Source: Struthidea cinerea | Lineage: Eukaryota; Chordata; Aves; Passeriformes; Corcoracidae | Direction: 5' to 3' | DNA: 64,000 bases | Assembly (NCBI GenBank): GCA_013397865.1 | Contig: VZTI01001288.1 | Span: 377,834 to 441,833, forward strand | In this document: one piece after another, positions 60,880 to 64,000 of the stretch | Position numbering within the stretch: position 1 is the first letter of the stretch | Layout: each line of letters starts with the position of its first letter | Position numbers and translations under genes: made by a program | The notes under the pieces: model-generated | The model's database searches: none | The model's input: the letters and a program-made list of their open reading frames with translations, nothing else | What the model was told of the DNA's origin: nothing

Positions 60880-61459
60880 TGGGTTGTCCTTGTACCTGCA
60901 GCTCTTGCTGGCTGTAGAGATTATGTGATGCCTATGACAAATATATTTATGCCTAAATGCCTAAACCATGCCGTGTAAATAAATCTACATATGTTATTTT
61001 TATATAAATATATGTATTAATGGTGCTGTTCCTCTTTAAGCCTCTGATAGGCCTTAATATATCCTATATTTTATATATTGTGGGTATGTATATATATTTA
61101 TGCATTAAATAAACACCTAACTCTTCCATTCATTCACAATGAGTGGTTTGGGCATGTAGAAAATACACAGAGGTAGATAGAAATTCAACCTAAAAAGAAC
61201 TGCCTTTGCCATACCATAGAATTTCACAGGAAAAGCACAAACTGGAGGAGGTGGGAAGGTGCTGCCCATAGGGGTGTCCTTGTCATATCCTGGGCAAACA
61301 CCACTGTTCCAGGCAGAAGAGCAGGTGAAGGACCATGTGGACTGTTAACCTCTTGTCCTGAGGAAAAACAACGCCCAACTGTGTTATTTTTTGATAGCTG
61401 AGATGTTAAGTACAAGGTACGAGGATTCAAATTCCTCATTTGTATTTAATCTCTGGATA

Positions 61460-61792
61460 TCACAAGGCAACGTAAATTAGCAACATATTAGGCCTGGGAT
61501 GGGAGCCCTCACCCATGAACTTTGCTCTGGTACCCACCAATGGGAGTCCATCCCAGGCGTAAGGAGGGACAGCACCATTAAAATCCATTAAAACTCCCAA
61601 ATGACAGAAATCAGGTGCTGTAATATTGGTCATTACGTTCTCCCAGGCAAAACTCCTGCTGGGAGTGCCCAGAGGTTTGCCCAATCTTGTATTGCTGCAC
61701 CAGAGCACCCAGTACAATAGAATCAAACCAGACAGTTGCATAAATGTGAATTTTCTTGCCCCAGATCTGTTGTTACAGTTCGCATGAGTCAT
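61460..61792 (-). other. Candidate open frame with signal-peptide-like start, 110 codons
   Basis: The frame begins at a true ATG (61,792). From its second in-frame Met (residue 18) the sequence MQLSGLILLYWVLWCSN reads like a signal peptide. A possible N-glycosylation site (N-I-T) lies inside MTNITAPDFCHLGV, and the stretch holds three Cys residues after the hydrophobic core. This suggests an extracellular or membrane product, for example a fragment of a secreted protein or of an old envelope-like gene, but I cannot name a family. No splice or promoter evidence was found. Chance remains possible. Confidence 0.15.
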
Positions 61793-63866
61793 TGAGCGAT
61801 TCCATCGGAGCCTGTAAATAACTCCCCCCCCGCCATTATTACCCTAATAATTCTCCTGAGATTGAAAATGTGTTTATTTTTACTCAGAGATTGTAAAACC
61901 ACAGGAATAAAACAAGTTTAGGCTGCCAGCACTTTATTTAATTTCTCGTTCTTTCGCCGAAGCTCTGAGAATAACTTCTGTTTCCTGCCGAAGAAGGAAA
62001 CAGTGTTTTCCTTGACTTATGTAAATACGACTTCCCCGCTCGTACATTTTCCCACTGCTGGAAATAGGCAGGAATCTTCCCAGTGCCTGGAGTTCGCAGC
62101 CCATGTGTAAGATTTTGCTCTCCACCCAGTTCACCCTGGGCTGGCATGGCGGGGGTTGGAGTTTCCCGGGATGGAGGTTAAATCCTGATGGATTTTGACC
62201 CCAAGGCAACGCTCCTGCGTGTTCTTTTTTTTTTTTTCCCTATGATTTAAGTCACTTGGCCAAACATATAATCAAGACTTCCCTTACCAAGAAGGGCTGC
62301 AGCAAGAACAGAGGGAGTAAAATATAGGCCTGGCATGTAATGGGAGCGTGTGAATGTGGGATGGGAAGCGCAAAGGGAAGGCCAGGGATCCAGGGACATG
62401 GTGTAAACGCTGCACGGACATCGGGAGCCATTCCTCTGGCATGTGTATAATCAGAGGATAATATCCGGCTGGGAGAACGTGGGGCAGCATTTCCAACAAA
62501 GGAGACAGCCAGTGCCTGGAGCTCCTCTGCATATTTATTGCATCACCATAATGACATAGAGAAATAAAAGAGAGGCAGAGGTTGGCGTTAGGAGCGGGTG
62601 AGCGTCGCTGCTCCCATGTGGAGCACTGCTGGGAACGTGCCTGGCTCGGCTGGACTTTGGAGAGGACAAATTATTGAGGGTTTAGGAGAACATGCCTGGA
62701 AAAAGATGTTTGAAAACCTGGCTGGGAGGAGCATCTCAGACCCACTGAGCGCCCTGAGGAGGGTAAGAGGTGGCTCCATCACACCTGGATGGTGGTCACA
62801 GAAGGGAAAGGGTTGCTGGTGGCAAACCAGCCTTTCTCTGAGCCGTCAGGAATGGTGCCAGGGCTGGAAGCTCAACCCAGATAAAATCAGTGCAAAATGG
62901 GAGGTGGAAATGTTAAAGTCTGACCCCTTCCAATGTGAAGACTGCTCAGGGAGGCAAAAATGCTTCTGGGGGCATTCAGGCTGGGGCTTTTTCTCAAAGA
63001 CATACTCTAATGCAATCAGGGAATTACAGGCTTGATGCGAAGATTATACAGTTTGATTATCTAGCCTGTCTTATGCAAGAGGCCAAGGAAGATAACATTT
63101 CTGCCAGGCCTTTAATCAATGATGTGCCCATTGCAAAAGCACTGAATGATTTGGGGCTCCCCCAGTTTTCAGGGGTCCTGTTGCAGGAAGTCTGACTTTC
63201 CCAGGGGAGGGAACAGCTTCCTATGGGAAATCCAACATCTTCCAAGGTTTCTGCCTCTACCTACCCAGATGTTAGGCCACTGAAAATCACAGTTCACTTC
63301 TAAAAATGATGTTTCCATCATTGCACCAAAATAAGAACTCCAGATCTAGAAAACTTAAGCCCCTAGGAACCCTTAAATCTCCACTTTTTTTAATAAAGAC
63401 AATGACTTTCCTATAGTTTGGCTCTTCCATCTGAAGATTTCCCAGAGTGCTCTGTCCATAAATGAATCTTTTCACCTGAGGAAGACATCTATCAGCTTCC
63501 CCCCACCAGGGCCATTTCTCTTCTCACTGTACTCCCAACCATCTTGCTATTCTTTATCTAATATTTTTTTTTTAACCTTTCCTTTCTATCACTGCTGAGG
63601 TGATGGCAATTCCCTGTAACAATATAATCCCATGTAATTTATCACAATAAGTCTGTGCAATGGAGTCCCTGTTAGCTCTGAAGAAAAATTTACAGGCAGG
63701 AAAAATCAGTGTAAGGCATAGAGAACTCACACACCACCAGAGCTAAAGGGCTGCTGGGGAAAATCTCGCCTGCTGCTGATAATCAGGGCAATGTATCGCT
63801 GCTGTGGTCTACTCATAACCCTTGAAATGAGGTTTTAATTCCTGAAGTCTTGCACAAACAAAAGAG

Positions 63867-63870
<4 letters not shown>

Positions 63871-63899
<29 letters not shown>
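63871..63899. repeat. (GA)n microsatellite
   Basis: Fourteen and a half GA units without interruption, all purine on the plus strand. Confidence 0.97.
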
Positions 63900-63902
<3 letters not shown>

Positions 63903-63978
63903 GGGAGGGGGAGAGGAGTGGTGACCTTTGCAAGTGAACTCGTAAGGAAACAACAACGTGCCTCAGCCTTAGCCTGAG

Positions 63979-64000
63979 TTTTTTTTTTTTTTAATTTTTT
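63979..64000. repeat. Poly-T tract at window edge
   Basis: T-rich run that continues past the end of the window, so its length is unknown. Confidence 0.8.

Larger units (their letters stand above)
50023..64000. other. Unique non-coding sequence, no gene recognised
   Basis: Fourteen kilobases without a recognised interspersed repeat. 53.1-54.2 kb is GC-richer and full of overlapping open frames (up to 197 codons, 53,594-54,187 minus), but it has no CpG-island texture and no recognisable domain. 57.7-58.1 and 60.9-61.2 kb are A/T-rich with several AATAAA-like signals, as in 3' UTRs, but no linked coding exon is visible. Small repeats and one candidate frame are listed separately. Confidence 0.5.

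Noticed and set aside
60950..61130. A/T-rich stretch with several AATAAA-type signals, like a 3' UTR
   Set aside because: No coding exon or polyadenylated gene structure is visible upstream on either strand.

Overview
The window looks like bird nuclear DNA, probably a songbird, from an intergenic or intronic region. The main evidence is twelve fragments of the CR1 LINE family with avian-type 3' ends: a conserved block, then a short tail of ATTCTRTGA-like repeats. There is also a solo endogenous-retrovirus LTR with a perfect 5-bp target-site duplication. I recognise no protein-coding gene, tRNA, rRNA, CRISPR array or bacterial-type operon. Open frames are short, overlap on both strands and match no family I know; four of them are kept as low-confidence candidates.

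Layout. 1-10 kb is mostly unique sequence with three minus-strand CR1 pieces (3.5, 5.4 and 7.0 kb), a TTGAA pentanucleotide repeat at 5.05 kb and an ATTA-rich cluster near 4.0 kb. At 10.26-10.84 kb lies a complete solo LTR flanked by CCTGG on both sides. 10.8-38.4 kb is mostly unique sequence. It holds CR1 pieces at 14.3, 20.5, 27.7 and 28.1 kb, a GGAGA repeat at 15.6 kb, and small hairpins at 18.2 and 31.7 kb. At 38,448-39,166 is the most striking object in the window: about 144 uninterrupted copies of TTCTC. A probable second solo LTR, on the minus strand, follows at 39.85-40.11 kb. 42-50 kb is the most CR1-rich stretch, with five pieces, including a decayed reverse-transcriptase fragment at 47.6 kb that lies downstream of a CR1 3' end. 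50-64 kb is unique sequence with small simple repeats and a roughly 13-bp decayed minisatellite at 60.8 kb.

There is no gene network to describe. The sequence history is one of retroelement insertion, 5' truncation and decay, plus expansion of purine/pyrimidine tandem repeats. The best leads for unexplained function are the very long perfect TTCTC array, two nested hairpins, an ATTA-motif cluster, and two short open frames with signal-peptide-like starts (26,430-26,630 plus; 61,460-61,792 minus). All assignments were made by eye, without any search or alignment.
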